NCBI RefSeq assembly: GCF_000816105.1
Contig: NZ_CP007140.1
Coordinates: forward strand, 372,001-436,000
DNA: 64,000 bases
Source: Thermococcus guaymasensis DSM 11113
GTDB lineage: Archaea > Methanobacteriota_B > Thermococci > Thermococcales > Thermococcaceae
Direction of reading: 5' to 3'
The notes below the pieces were generated by a model. That model did no database searches. It saw only the letters and a program-made list of their open reading frames with translations, and had not been told where the DNA came from. The translations under genes were made by a program, and so were the position numbers. This document shows positions 7,549 through 17,136 of this stretch, piece by piece. Position 1 is the stretch's first letter, and each line of letters opens with the position of its first letter.

Positions 7549-9252
7549 TCATCCTTGTCTCCTCCACCTTCTTAACAATGGAACCATTATCAGACCCACA
7601 ACGAAAGCGGGACCGCACAATGAGCGAGTGCCCTCACTTGAAGTCACAGAATCACTGCTCTCAATCTGCATCACTGAGCTTGATGAAGTCAAAGCACTCG
7701 AAGTCGTTGAAACATCCTCCCCAGACGCATCCAAAAACCCACACACCTCCAGCCGGCCCTTAATGAAAGGATACAGCTCCTCAAAGGCCGTAGCGTTAAA
7801 ACCATTAACCCTCTGATCCGAAAGAACCCTCAAAAACCAATTCAACGTCTCCACTTTAAGGTTACTCAAACACGCACCAAGCTTCCCCCACCCCTCAATG
7901 ATGTCCTTAGGCGTGAAGAAGCTCGGATCATACTCCACTTCAAAAGCATCCCCATCCCCCATTAACACAAGCAAGTACGGAGAGTTAAAAGCCCGCGCGT
8001 ACTCCTCGGGAAGGGGAAGCACAAAGATGTAAGTTTTATTTATGTCCAGTGGCAGCGTCGAGTCCATTACAACCAAACTATCCCCCCACTGGTCAATCAT
8101 ACCCGGAACGTATCCGTCCTCAATATGGATGACACTCCAGATGAAGTCCTCGAGAATGCTCTGATTCCCCGTTTGAAGGAACTCCCGCAGTGCGAGGAGG
8201 GTATAATTGTAAGTTGGTATCCCACTGATATTTGAAGGCGGAGAATAATGGAGATACTTGGTGTGAACCAGATAAGGGCCCGGTATGGGCATTATGAACG
8301 TCGGCAGGTAATAATACCTGTTCGGCGTTATATTAACGCCCTCAAAGGTCATTTTACACTTGCTAAGATTGTAGAAATGAATCACCATGCGAGTTTCCCG
8401 CCCAAGGTAATTGAATTCCGTCTTGAATATCCGGTTGGTAAAGTCCTCCGCCAGCTCGTGAACAACCCTACTCGCCTCCGTCATGTTATTAGCCATCCTC
8501 GCCTTCTCCAAAACCTGCTCCACGACCCACGGGTTAGCCTTAATGTCCTCAATCAAGAGCCTCGTGTTGGTCAGAATCGCTTTGACGAAGTTCTCCTCTT
8601 TTAACAAAGGGTGCCAGAATGGCGTTACTCCCACGTACTTTTTCGTCCCGTTGTCAAGGAGGTAACCATCACCCGTTCGCTTGTCTATCAAAAGCCTTAT
8701 CGTAACATTCACAGGCCACCCATAATCCCGCGGATCCAAAGTACCATAAGCATCTTCGTACATAGGATCTGGAACTAGAGTGAGGTTTTTGAAGGAGAAG
8801 GTGATGAGTTCGTGAGTGGAATTATAAGGCGAATACTTAACTACCGCGTTCGGAGTTTTAAGTTCAATTGGCCTGTACTCCTGGTGGCCGAGCTTGACTG
8901 AGATGTTTATAGCCACTGCCGTAACGTTGACGAATCTGTCCCTTGTCCAGTCATAGACTTCTACTGTGCCGTTGCTGGTGTAGATTCCTTCAACTTCAAT
9001 GGAGGCGTTGTCCACTCCGGGGCAGTTCACGAGAACCCATCCAGTCAGCAAGGCGTAGTGAGTTTCATTTATTACTCCTCTGAATGGGAACTGGCCGAGG
9101 TACAGGGCTTTTCCGCACTCCGGGAAGGGGTAAGGAGTCATGGTCATATTCTCGGTGAGAGGATATATATGAGTGTGCAGAGTTGACATGGCGCTTGCCG
9201 CAGGGAGCATTAACAGTACGATAAAAAGAGAAAGAAGGGAGATCTTTCTCAT
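7549..9252 (-). CDS. CGP-CTERM surface protein, third paralogue
   Basis: The largest of the three paralogues, 567 residues. It has a signal peptide (LLSLFIVLLMLPAASA), an extracellular part sharing blocks with the first paralogue (YPLTEN, PYPFPECG, DYGWPVNVTIRLLI, GYLLDNGTKKYVGVTPFWHPL) and a C-terminal LCGPAF-hydrophobic-RRWRRQG signal. ATG 9252 follows GAGGTGAGG. Its promoter is the second copy of the 161-bp repeat. It stands alone, without transporter genes. Function unknown; probably displayed on the cell surface. Confidence 0.85.
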   Translation of the reverse strand: MRKISLLSLFIVLLMLPAASAMSTLHTHIYPLTENMTMTPYPFPECGKALYLGQFPFRGVINETHYALLTGWVLVNCPGVDNASIEVEGIYTSNGTVEVYDWTRDRFVNVTAVAINISVKLGHQEYRPIELKTPNAVVKYSPYNSTHELITFSFKNLTLVPDPMYEDAYGTLDPRDYGWPVNVTIRLLIDKRTGDGYLLDNGTKKYVGVTPFWHPLLKEENFVKAILTNTRLLIEDIKANPWVVEQVLEKARMANNMTEASRVVHELAEDFTNRIFKTEFNYLGRETRMVIHFYNLSKCKMTFEGVNITPNRYYYLPTFIMPIPGPYLVHTKYLHYSPPSNISGIPTYNYTLLALREFLQTGNQSILEDFIWSVIHIEDGYVPGMIDQWGDSLVVMDSTLPLDINKTYIFVLPLPEEYARAFNSPYLLVLMGDGDAFEVEYDPSFFTPKDIIEGWGKLGACLSNLKVETLNWFLRVLSDQRVNGFNATAFEELYPFIKGRLEVCGFLDASGEDVSTTSSALTSSSSVMQIESSDSVTSSEGTRSLCGPAFVVGLIMVPLLRRWRRQG

Positions 9253-9272
9253 TACCTCACCTCCTGTTCAAA

Positions 9273-9433
9273 CACTGTACAGTGCCCTTAATGGCTTTGA
9301 AACTAAACCTTATAAGTTTTTCTATTGCGATGGATAATTTTGCGGCAGTTGTAATTAATTACAACCGCGCATGCACGCAAATATTTTTGTTACGAAAACT
9401 GTGAATAAAGACCCGTTAGAAAAATTGATGGAA
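9273..9433. repeat. 161-bp direct repeat, copy B
   Basis: Second copy of the repeat at 5207-5367, about 94% identical by eye. It contains CACTGTACAGTG (9273-9284), the TATA box CTTATAAG (9309-9316) and the perfect 18-bp palindrome GTTGTAATTAATTACAAC (9348-9365), in the same spacing as copy A. It drives the third CGP-CTERM gene on the minus strand. Immediately to its right lies a degenerate gene remnant. Confidence 0.9.
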
Positions 9434-9456
9434 ACTAAGAGCGGAGAGGGCAGGAG

Positions 9457-9662
9457 CTACCCAACTTTCAGATTCCACGTCAGGGTCATTATGGCAGTGA
9501 GCCCCTCACCATCCAAGGGCACCACCCGAATGTTTGAAAAGAGCCGTGGAATGTTACCCTAACAGCGCTGTACCAATGCCCATTCCAGAAACGTGGACTG
9601 CTCCACGTCCACTTTTGAATAACATTGGTGCAAAAGGGATCATGCCGAGGAGAATTGGCCAG
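9457..9662 (-). pseudogene. Remnant of an unidentified gene
   Basis: The minus strand reads a hydrophobic, protein-like stretch (WPILLGMIPFAPMLFKSG to GIGTALLG) until a TAA near 9560. In a second frame starting at the same place it continues as NIPRLFSNIRVVPLDG to MTLTWNLKVG and a TAG at 9457-9459. Joining the two requires one frameshift. No intact start is present. It looks like the eroded end of a gene left between rpl24e and the island. Confidence 0.4.
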
Positions 9663-9690
9663 TTAGTTTAAAAATCGAAGAAAAAAGAAA

Positions 9691-9894
9691 TCACTTGCTC
9701 TTGGCCCTCTGGAGCCTGGCCTCCTGGAAGGCCTTGGTCCACTTGAGCTTCCTCGGGTTCCTGCCCATGAAGTAGAGCTTCTCGCACTTGCTGGAGCAGA
9801 AGAACAGGACTCTGCCGTCGTTCCTGACGTACATCTTGCCAGTTCCCGGCTCGAACTCCCTTCCGCAGTAGGAGCAGACGTTCCAGCGGGCCAT
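9691..9894 (-). CDS. rpl24e: Large ribosomal subunit protein L24e
   Basis: A 67-residue zinc-ribbon protein of the 50S subunit. The N-terminal CSYCG and the later CSSKC are the zinc-binding pairs, and the basic middle ([12 protein letters not shown]) is typical of the family. It is two bases downstream of rps28e in the same operon. In most relatives ndk follows next; here the 8-kb island comes first. Confidence 0.97.
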   Translation of the reverse strand: MARWNVCSYCGREFEPGTGKMYVRNDGRVLFFCSSKCEKLYFMGRNPRKLKWTKAFQEARLQRAKSK

Positions 9895-9896
9895 TT

Positions 9897-10109
9897 TCAG
9901 CGCCTCCTCCTGATTTCTCTCGCCTCTCTTTCGGTCTCCCTGAGGATAACTATATCGCCAACGCGAACTGGCCCTTTAACGTTTCTCCTGATGACACGAC
10001 CCTTGTCGCGCCCCTCAAGCACTCTAACCTTAACCTGGGTAACGCCGCCGGTGACACCGGTCCTTGCAACGATCTCGATGACCTCGGCGGGGTATCCTTC
10101 GTCGCTCAT
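9897..10109 (-). CDS. rps28e: Small ribosomal subunit protein S28e
   Basis: A 70-residue OB-fold protein of the 30S subunit, of the usual family length, with [21 protein letters not shown] near the start and the basic, conserved C-terminus [11 protein letters not shown]. It lies between rpl7ae and rpl24e, the conserved archaeal order, and is preceded by a GGGGTGTGAGGT ribosome site. Confidence 0.97.
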   Translation of the reverse strand: MSDEGYPAEVIEIVARTGVTGGVTQVKVRVLEGRDKGRVIRRNVKGPVRVGDIVILRETEREAREIRRRR

Positions 10110-10180
10110 ACCTCACACCCCTTAAAACTCAACCTCGCGAGATGAACTTAAACCTTTCGTGATAAGGAAGGAAAAGGAGC

Positions 10181-10552
10181 TCACTTCATGAGCTCCTTGA
10201 CCTTCATGGCTATGTCCTCAACGAGCTCGCGGGCCTTGCCGGGCTCGATGATGGCAACGCTAGCAGCGGCGACCTCAAGCCCGGCGGCCGCACCGAGCTC
10301 CTTCTTGCTCGGAACGTAGATGTACGGGATCTCCTTCTCCTCGCAGAGCGGCGGAAGGTGGGCAACTATCTCCTCGGGGTCAACGTCCTCGGCAATTATA
10401 ACGAGCTTGGCCTGGCCCCTCTCGACGGCCTTGGTGGTCTCGTTGGTGCCCTTCCTTATCCTTCCGGTGTCGCGAGCAACCTCAACGGCCTCAAGGGCCT
10501 TCTCGGCAAGCTCCTGGGGAACCTCAAACTTTACGTAGCTCGGCTTCGCCAT
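10181..10552 (-). CDS. rpl7ae: Ribosomal protein L7Ae
   Basis: A 123-residue kink-turn RNA-binding protein. Besides its place in the 50S subunit it is a core subunit of archaeal C/D and H/ACA ribonucleoproteins and of RNase P. The RNA-binding block [14 protein letters not shown] and the following [10 protein letters not shown] are diagnostic. It heads the rpl7ae-rps28e-rpl24e operon. The two C/D guide RNAs and the RNase P gene in this window encode partners of this protein. Confidence 0.97.
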   Translation of the reverse strand: MAKPSYVKFEVPQELAEKALEAVEVARDTGRIRKGTNETTKAVERGQAKLVIIAEDVDPEEIVAHLPPLCEEKEIPYIYVPSKKELGAAAGLEVAAASVAIIEPGKARELVEDIAMKVKELMK

Positions 10553-10628
10553 CTTTCATCCCTCCGAAACCTCATCGTTCATCCGGTTGTCAAGGTAGAA
10601 AGACGGATTGCGTTTTTAAACCTTTCCT

Positions 10629-11879
10629 TCAGTGATCCTTCATTATCTCCCTGAGCACGGTGGTTGCGTAAACCCCCTTCGGCAGGAAGAACCTGAAGCA
10701 CATGCCGATTTCGGGGATGTAGCCATAGGTCATGCCAATGGGCCGTATCAGGAGCTCCCTTCTGCCTCCAGGCTCTGCCATCGGCTTCGGAAGTTTCTTG
10801 AATGTCCCAAGCGTTATTCCTTCTTCCTCAAGGATTTCACTCTCAAGCTCGCCGGGTAATCCCTTCGCCCGCCTCATAGCAAATCCGAAGAGCGGGCCCG
10901 AGACCATAGCCTCGCCTTTCAGCACCTTCTCACGGACAAAGTTGATGTTCGTCTCGGTGACGCGATAAGTCCTGTCACGGTAGGGGATGCCCCCCTTGAC
11001 CTGGACGACTATATCGCCGACGAGGGGTTCACTTAGGAGGAGTCCTTCTTCGATCCTCCTTGAGAGGTAGAGGTTGAAAAGGTAGCTCTGGTAGGCGTGG
11101 ATGAAAATGCGCATTATTGGAAGGGGCAGGGAAAGGAAGGCCCTCTTCCAGTTCCCGGTCTTCTTGTATGTGTAAAGCAGCATCCTCTCATAGCGGAGGA
11201 AGCTAGGGAACTCCTCAAGGGCCCTTTCGACGTCACCGGTCTCCCAGAAGTTCTTCCTCGCCTCGTCGCCTTCCATACTCCCGTCCGCGTAGCCCAAAAA
11301 GAGCCTTGCAGCTTCATCAAACTTCCCCTGGAGGAGGAGCTTACCTATCAGGTGGTTCACCACCCTTCTCTCCCCAAAGCGCTGGTAGCCGAAGTAGTTG
11401 GGGAAGCCCCCCTTCCCGCGGAGCTCCCTCACTATCTCCTTTGTCTTTTCAAACGCGTCTTCCCCAACGTCCCTGACGATTACCTTGAACCTGTTGCCAA
11501 GTAAGTGTCCAAGCTTGATGAACCGTCCGTAGGAGACGAACTTGAGCTCGATGTCGCGGATTTGGACGGCTTCGACTTTCCCCTTTGCATCCGCCGGCAC
11601 GCTTATGTACTGGTAGGTTACGGCGTGCCTGTCCTTAGTGCCCGCAAAGCCTATGTCTCTGTGACTTATTCCCGCCCTCTTGGCTATCTCCTTGACGGCC
11701 GCCATCGTGTCCCAGTTGCGCTTTTTGAGGAGGAAAATCGCATGTTTCCTCCCTTCGAAGATTTGAGGAAGGGGATCCTCGATGACAACGAAGTCCTCGG
11801 GGAAAACCTTGATTCTGCCCCCTATCCCGGGCTTCTCGCTCAGATGACGAAACTGGGAAAAGAACTCGCGGTAGTCCAT
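10629..11879 (-). CDS. truD: tRNA pseudouridine synthase TruD
   Basis: A 416-residue enzyme of the TruD family, which converts uridine 13 of tRNA to pseudouridine. The catalytic motif [10 protein letters not shown] lies near residue 80 with its aspartate. The NxxFG-type regions ([10 protein letters not shown], and HAYQSYLFN) are also present. It starts three bases after the pth2 stop, so the two form an operon of tRNA-related functions. An insert before the last third is normal for the family. Confidence 0.95.
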   Translation of the reverse strand: MDYREFFSQFRHLSEKPGIGGRIKVFPEDFVVIEDPLPQIFEGRKHAIFLLKKRNWDTMAAVKEIAKRAGISHRDIGFAGTKDRHAVTYQYISVPADAKGKVEAVQIRDIELKFVSYGRFIKLGHLLGNRFKVIVRDVGEDAFEKTKEIVRELRGKGGFPNYFGYQRFGERRVVNHLIGKLLLQGKFDEAARLFLGYADGSMEGDEARKNFWETGDVERALEEFPSFLRYERMLLYTYKKTGNWKRAFLSLPLPIMRIFIHAYQSYLFNLYLSRRIEEGLLLSEPLVGDIVVQVKGGIPYRDRTYRVTETNINFVREKVLKGEAMVSGPLFGFAMRRAKGLPGELESEILEEEGITLGTFKKLPKPMAEPGGRRELLIRPIGMTYGYIPEIGMCFRFFLPKGVYATTVLREIMKDH

Positions 11880-11882
11880 GCC

Positions 11883-12239
11883 TCACACCAGCTTTAAGTG
11901 CCCTGTAACCTTGTCCACGAGCTCCTCCGGACCGGGCCCGATTGCAAGAACTGTAACGGTTCCAGGGGGAATCTCGGTTAGGCCCGCGTCCCTTATGAGT
12001 GTCGTTGGCAGTCCGAGCTTCTCAGCCTTTTCCTTGAGCTGGAACAGTTCCTCAAGGTTCTCGGCCTTGACGACGACCTTCTTCTGGCCCTCGTGGAACC
12101 AGGCCTTGAACCACTCCGGCTTCTCCTTCTGGGCTTTTATGGCGGCTGTCACTGCCCCGTGTGCGACCTGGACTGCGAACTTGCCCTTGCTCAGCTTTAG
12201 ATCCTTCCTCGCGACAATGACCTGCTTGTACTTGAACAT
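11883..12239 (-). CDS. pth2: Peptidyl-tRNA hydrolase Pth2
   Basis: A 118-residue enzyme that releases peptides from stalled peptidyl-tRNA. The Pth2 signature is clear: [16 protein letters not shown], then VQVAHGAV, and the C-terminal [25 protein letters not shown] 12239 is chosen rather than the GTG nine bases upstream, because the GGTGA ribosome site overlaps that GTG and gives normal spacing to the ATG. It precedes truD. Confidence 0.95.
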   Translation of the reverse strand: MFKYKQVIVARKDLKLSKGKFAVQVAHGAVTAAIKAQKEKPEWFKAWFHEGQKKVVVKAENLEELFQLKEKAEKLGLPTTLIRDAGLTEIPPGTVTVLAIGPGPEELVDKVTGHLKLV

Positions 12240-12286
12240 GAGTCTCACCTGAAAAAAGTTCTGAAGGACTTTAAAAAATTGAAGGG

Positions 12287-14407
12287 TCAGCGGCCCCCTT
12301 CGGGGGGCTTTCTTTCAGGGGGCATGTTTTCACGAACAACCTCCAACCTCAGCTCCCGGAGGAGTACCTCCAGCTCGTCCCGCTTCCACTTCCTGGGCAG
12401 CCCGCCGGGTCTGCTCTTCCTCTTCCGCAGGAGGAACTTCCTGAACGTCTGCACCTCGCGGTAGTAGCCGTAGGCAAGGTATCCTAGGATCAGGACGAGG
12501 ACGAGGAGAATTGCTGTGGAGAGCTTCCAGTAGTTTGTCTCCTTCGGTAGGTAGGGTTCTATGACGTTTGAGATGTCTTCTGCCAATGCTCCGGCATTGG
12601 TAGAGTTCTTGAGGGTCTCGTTAACGAAATCGGGGAGCTCCTCTTCGCTTGGATATACATGGATGACCTTCTCTTTGACGATCACTTCTGGTGGAACGGT
12701 GTCAATGACGAGGACTGTACCAAGGTCGAGCTCATGTTCCCCGCCGAGGGGGTCGCGGTAAACGAGCGACGCCCGTATCGGGAAGCGGCCGGTTTCGAGG
12801 GGCCTGACCTGGATGGTCTTCTCGATGTTGTTGCCAGCGCTCAGGTTTCCGAGTCCTATCAGCGCGGGCCCGACTACTCCCTGGGGGTAACTCAGGTGAA
12901 GTTCTGCGTCCGTTATGTACTCGAACCTGCCGTCGGTTCCAGTTGCTGTAACGTTGATGATGACCGAGACAGGGCTCATGTTTTCGGTATGGACGTATGA
13001 ATTCCAGCTTCCGCTGGAAGTTAAGTTTGAGCCGAGTATCGTGACGTGGAGGTCGGGAACATCGTAAACCCGGATTGGTATATCGGGCGTCGATTTCACC
13101 TGGACTTTCTCCCCGCTTTCAGCGTAGTACGTGGCGACGACTCCGGAGATAGTGAATTCTCCGGGGCTCGTGGGCCTGAGGACATAAACGATCGCTGGAA
13201 CCTTTGAATAAGGCGCGAGATCACCGACCGACCAGCCTGTCTCATTGCCAACCAGTTCGAATCCATTCGGGACAGGTGCCGCTATTACGAGGTTCTTCGC
13301 CTCTCCCGGGCCGTTGTTAGCAACGTTTATTGAGACCGCGACCATGTCCCCCGCCATCAGCTCCGTTGGGACGGCACTTATGGAGACCGAAACGTTGGCC
13401 GGCTCGGGAGGCTTTGAGGCGGCTGAGCCGAGGGGTGCGAGGACTTCGATAAGTGCTCTCCCATGATCCACCTCGGTTCCATCCACCGCCAGCATGATTG
13501 GGATGTCCCCAACATCTGTGACGCCCTCCCCAACGGGCACGGCGAGATCTTTAGTTACAGAACTGCCGTTTAAGAAAGTAAAGTTGACCGTAAACAGAGT
13601 TTTGTTGTGTGTCACATCCGTCACAAGTATGGTAGAAGTTCCCAGCGGGGTCTCAACGCTTAGTGGAATCCCCTGATGGAGATACCCCTCCCACACTTCC
13701 ACGAAGACCGTGGGCTCAGTTTCCACTGGCTTCGATCCGTTGGTCGCGGGTATCGTCTGCATGGTCAGGTTTTCGGCGTCAAGCTTAGGAAGGTAAACGT
13801 TCAGCCATGCCACGTCTTTTGAGACGCCCTGGAGTTCAACCTGAAGGTAATTCACATACATAACCCCCGGGGCAAGCTGGTAGTCGAATCCTCTGGACTG
13901 CCCAATGGTAAGGTTGAACACACTGAACTCGGTCAGTGGCGGCACCTTAACCCCGATCGTTGCCCCGTTCGCCCAGGAAGCAAGGAGACGCACCATGACG
14001 TTCTTGTTTATCACAACTGTTTCATTTGGAACCATCTGGAGGTTTTCTCTGACCTTAACGAGCGGTGAGACTACTGAAATGACTATAAGGCCGTTCTCCC
14101 TGTCTATAGAGTTAACGACGATTTCAAAGACCGCTGAATCTTGGGTGGGGAAATAGCCGATTTCTCCCTCCCGGAGGAAGAGCAACTGAACACTGTTTTG
14201 ATGCGCCACCCTGATCGTGACGAGGCTCCAGTTAGTGCTCACATCATAAAACTGGATGGTATAGTTAGCTATCCTAACGCTGTCCCCCAGCCCGAGGATT
14301 ATCGGGGAGATCTCGGCACTCCAGCTTCTCTCAGCGTGCACCTGCGGTGCGTAAATGGGCAACAGGAGAAAAATTAGCAGTACTGAAAGAGCCCTTCTTA
14401 AACCCAT
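12287..14407 (-). CDS. Large membrane-anchored surface protein with DUF11/CARDB-like repeats
   Basis: A 706-residue protein. Residues 1-26 form a signal peptide ending near VHA. The extracellular part contains at least two beta-sandwich-like modules; one (around residues 365-460) reads [20 protein letters not shown] then [11 protein letters not shown], typical of DUF11/CARDB adhesion-like domains. Near the C-terminus comes one membrane helix ([20 protein letters not shown]) and a basic cytoplasmic tail of about 60 residues. Function unknown; a cell-envelope role is likely. It lies 60 bases downstream of aspS on the same strand. Confidence 0.75.
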   Translation of the reverse strand: MGLRRALSVLLIFLLLPIYAPQVHAERSWSAEISPIILGLGDSVRIANYTIQFYDVSTNWSLVTIRVAHQNSVQLLFLREGEIGYFPTQDSAVFEIVVNSIDRENGLIVISVVSPLVKVRENLQMVPNETVVINKNVMVRLLASWANGATIGVKVPPLTEFSVFNLTIGQSRGFDYQLAPGVMYVNYLQVELQGVSKDVAWLNVYLPKLDAENLTMQTIPATNGSKPVETEPTVFVEVWEGYLHQGIPLSVETPLGTSTILVTDVTHNKTLFTVNFTFLNGSSVTKDLAVPVGEGVTDVGDIPIMLAVDGTEVDHGRALIEVLAPLGSAASKPPEPANVSVSISAVPTELMAGDMVAVSINVANNGPGEAKNLVIAAPVPNGFELVGNETGWSVGDLAPYSKVPAIVYVLRPTSPGEFTISGVVATYYAESGEKVQVKSTPDIPIRVYDVPDLHVTILGSNLTSSGSWNSYVHTENMSPVSVIINVTATGTDGRFEYITDAELHLSYPQGVVGPALIGLGNLSAGNNIEKTIQVRPLETGRFPIRASLVYRDPLGGEHELDLGTVLVIDTVPPEVIVKEKVIHVYPSEEELPDFVNETLKNSTNAGALAEDISNVIEPYLPKETNYWKLSTAILLVLVLILGYLAYGYYREVQTFRKFLLRKRKSRPGGLPRKWKRDELEVLLRELRLEVVRENMPPERKPPEGGR

Positions 14408-14466
14408 TTCACTCCCCCCTGTTAATGCTGAAATTAAAAGGGCAGAAAAGTATAAAGGAGTTTTGC

Positions 14467-15783
14467 TCACGGAACCAGCCTCTTCCTGTCCCTCGGGAAG
14501 AGGATTACCTCCCTAATGTTCGGCAGGTCGAGCATCTGCTTTATGAGCCTCTCTGCACCAAGGCCAAAGCCTCCGTGGGGCGGCATTCCGTAGCGGAAGG
14601 CCTTGAGGTAGAACTCGAAGGTAGCAGGGTTGAGGCCCTTCTCCCTTATCTGCTCGACGAGGACGTCGTAGCGGTGCTCCCTCTGGCCACCGGAGGTTAT
14701 CTCAACGCCTCTGTACTCGAGGTCGAAGGCCCTGCAGATTTCAGGCTTGTCGTCGTACTTCATTATGTAGAACGGCTTCGCCTCGCTCGGATACTTGTAT
14801 ATGAAGTAGAGCAGAGCGTTTTCGTTCTCCATCATGTACTTCCCAAGGAGCTTTTCACCCTCGGTGTCTATGTCCTCGCCCCAGGGGATTTCCTTACCGA
14901 GGTCGGCGAGGATTTCAAGGGCCCTGTCATAGCTGAGCCTCGGGAACGGGAGCTTTGGCTCCTCCAGCTCGAAGTTGAGGGTCTCAAGCTCCTTCGCGTT
15001 GTGCTCGCGGACGTAGTTTATCGCGTGGGCGACGAGCCTCTCAAGGAGCCCCATAACCTCCTCCTCGTTCTCGATGAAGGCCATCTCGGCATCAACGCTC
15101 CACGCCTCGTTGAGGTGCCTGGTCGTGTTGTGCTCCTCGGCGCGGAATATCGGGGCAATCTCATAGACCCTGTCGAGGCCGCTCGCCATCATTATCTGCT
15201 TGTAGAGCTGGGGGCTCTGGGCGAGGAATGCATCTTTCTCGAAGTACTTCATCGGGAAGAGCTCGGTTCCGCCTTCGGTCGCGGTGGCGATGATCTTCGG
15301 GGTGTGTATCTCTATGAAGCCGTTCTCGTGGAAGAAATCCCTGATCGCCTTGAAAACGCTGGAGCGTATCTTGAAGATGGCCATTACCTCTGGCTTCCTG
15401 AGATCCATGAAGCGGTTGTCGAGGCGCGTGTCGAGCTCTGCCTTTACCTTCCCCGTCGGGTCAAGCGGGAGCGGACTCTCGGCCCTGTTGAGGACTTCGA
15501 GCTTCTCCGGGAGGATTTCGAAGCCGAGCTTTGCCTTCGGGGTGAAGTTGACGATTCCCTCAACGGCCACAACGTCCTCGCCCTTGAGCTTCGGGATGAG
15601 CTTGAATATCTCGGGGTCAACCTTCTTCTTTGGAGCCGTAATCTGGACTATCCCCTCCCTGTCCTTGAGCCAGAGGAACTTTATTCCGCCCAGATCCTTG
15701 ACTTCCCACACCCAGCCGGCCACTTTAACGCGCTGGCCGTTGAGCTCCTCGGTTATCTCGCTTGAGTAATGCGTCCTGTACAT
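14467..15783 (-). CDS. aspS: Aspartate-tRNA ligase
   Basis: A 438-residue class IIb aminoacyl-tRNA synthetase that charges tRNA with aspartate. The N-terminal OB-fold anticodon-binding domain (VAGWVWEVKDLGG) is followed by motif 2 (FRAEEHNT) and motif 3 (GFGLGAERL) of the catalytic domain. The start at MYRTHY matches the usual archaeal length. Whether it is discriminating or also charges tRNA-Asn cannot be told from sequence alone. Confidence 0.96.
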   Translation of the reverse strand: MYRTHYSSEITEELNGQRVKVAGWVWEVKDLGGIKFLWLKDREGIVQITAPKKKVDPEIFKLIPKLKGEDVVAVEGIVNFTPKAKLGFEILPEKLEVLNRAESPLPLDPTGKVKAELDTRLDNRFMDLRKPEVMAIFKIRSSVFKAIRDFFHENGFIEIHTPKIIATATEGGTELFPMKYFEKDAFLAQSPQLYKQIMMASGLDRVYEIAPIFRAEEHNTTRHLNEAWSVDAEMAFIENEEEVMGLLERLVAHAINYVREHNAKELETLNFELEEPKLPFPRLSYDRALEILADLGKEIPWGEDIDTEGEKLLGKYMMENENALLYFIYKYPSEAKPFYIMKYDDKPEICRAFDLEYRGVEITSGGQREHRYDVLVEQIREKGLNPATFEFYLKAFRYGMPPHGGFGLGAERLIKQMLDLPNIREVILFPRDRKRLVP

Positions 15784-15869
15784 GGGCATCCCCAGAAGGA
15801 GTAGTGGTGGGCTTTTAAAGGTATTCGATTCGCGTGTGGACAATGTCAAAAGAAAGGACAAAGGGTCAA

Positions 15870-16382
15870 TCAGACAAACGAGATCGCGACCTCTTTGCCA
15901 ATTATCTGGCTCAAAACACTCTCCAGGATCTCCGGTTTCTCCGGAAGCTTCTTCCTTTCCCTGCCAAAGACGAGTATCTTGTAATAAGTCTCTCCCCCGG
16001 GCTTGTAAACGACGTTGACGCCGAAGACGCTCGCCGGGTAGAAGAGGTCGGTAGCAAGCTTCTTGATGTCCTCGGTGGTTTCAGCCCCAATGCCCTCTAT
16101 GACCCTGACCCTCTTTCCAAGCTCCTTTACGAGGGCCTTTATGTTCTTTCCACCCTTTCCTATGACAACGGGGACGTCTCCCTTGCCGACCACTATGACG
16201 ATCAAATCACCGGCCTCAACGGCTTTCTTGAACTCCACGTCAACGTCTCCGAGAAGCTTGTACAGCAGTCTCGCGACCTTAACGTCGAGTTCGGTGATTA
16301 TTCCATCTTGGAGCTTCTTCTCGTCAGCCGGGCAGAGAATATCGTCCGTCTTTAGGCAAACCTCACAGATCGGTGCCTTCAT
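15870..16382 (-). CDS. KH-domain RNA-binding protein, NusA-like
   Basis: A 170-residue protein with an N-terminal CEVCLKTDDILC cluster that probably binds zinc, followed by two KH-like regions. The second contains the GKGGKN loop (VVIGKGGKNIKALVKELG), the RNA-contacting GxxG motif. Archaea have small NusA-like KH proteins of this type, but this one carries the added zinc cluster. It is likely a transcription or RNA-processing factor; its exact role is not known to me. ATG 16382 follows GGAGGTGAGCAG. Confidence 0.75.
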   Translation of the reverse strand: MKAPICEVCLKTDDILCPADEKKLQDGIITELDVKVARLLYKLLGDVDVEFKKAVEAGDLIVIVVGKGDVPVVIGKGGKNIKALVKELGKRVRVIEGIGAETTEDIKKLATDLFYPASVFGVNVVYKPGGETYYKILVFGRERKKLPEKPEILESVLSQIIGKEVAISFV

Positions 16383-16476
16383 CTGCTCACCTCCCGCAGA
16401 ATGACCTTGAACGGCTAAACTAAATTTTGGAAGCCCTTTAAAAAGGTTATTATAAATCTGGTGGAACAGAAAAAAT

Positions 16477-17097
16477 TCACAGCTCGCCCTCGATCTCCCG
16501 TCTTATCCTCTCAATGAACTCGACCGTGAAGCGGTGTCTGTCATCGGCGATGCGCCTTGCGGTTTCTGTGTACATGAGGTCTTTGAGCTTGAGGATTTTC
16601 TCTTCGAAGTGCCTCAGAGAGGACTCTATGTCCCTTCCGTGCTCGCCGGAGTACATAAACACGCGCGCGATTCCAATGGCCCCTATCGCGTCGAGCTTGT
16701 CCGCGTCGCTGAGTATCTTGGCTTCAAGAGTCCTCGGCTCCGGGCCCCTTGAAAAGCGGTGGGCCTCTATCGCGTGGGCAACCGCCTCGGCCTTCTCCTC
16801 TGGATAACCGAGGCTCAGCAGGAAGCGTTTGGCAATCCTTGCTCCCTCTGCGGCGTGGTCTTCAACTTTGCCCGCGTCCTCAAGGGGCCTCGCTATGTCG
16901 TGGAGGAGCGCGGCCAGAGCGAGAATTTCGAGGTCGGCCCCTTCCTCCCTCCCTATGTGCAGGCAGAGGTTGAAGACCCTCTCCACATGGCTGAAGCCGT
17001 GCGTTCCCTCCCTCTCAAAGAAGCCCCTCGCGAACTCGCGCGTCCTCTCTATGAGCGCCCGGGTTTTAGGATCCGGTATGAACTCCTCAAGGTTCAT
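16477..17097 (-). CDS. HD-domain phosphohydrolase
   Basis: A 206-residue metal-dependent phosphohydrolase. The HD metal ligands are visible in order: FSHVERV (His), LLHDIARP (His-Asp), AIEAHRF (His) and LSDADKLDAIG (Asp). Members of this group act on nucleotides or cyclic phosphodiesters, but the substrate is not predictable here. It lies 39 bases downstream of the DUF4392 gene and may belong to that operon. Confidence 0.85.
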   Translation of the reverse strand: MNLEEFIPDPKTRALIERTREFARGFFEREGTHGFSHVERVFNLCLHIGREEGADLEILALAALLHDIARPLEDAGKVEDHAAEGARIAKRFLLSLGYPEEKAEAVAHAIEAHRFSRGPEPRTLEAKILSDADKLDAIGAIGIARVFMYSGEHGRDIESSLRHFEEKILKLKDLMYTETARRIADDRHRFTVEFIERIRREIEGEL

Positions 17098-17136
17098 GGC
17101 CTCACCGCTTGGAGAAAAAAGTATGGGTTTAAAAGG

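Noticed and set aside
10553-10628. Kink-turn for L7Ae autoregulation in the rpl7ae leader
   Set aside because: GATGA motifs are present, but I could not build the required stem and tandem G-A pairs from this leader.
14347-15765. Long plus-strand frame opposite aspS
   Set aside because: It mirrors the whole aspartyl-tRNA synthetase gene; no promoter, ribosome site or recognisable domain.
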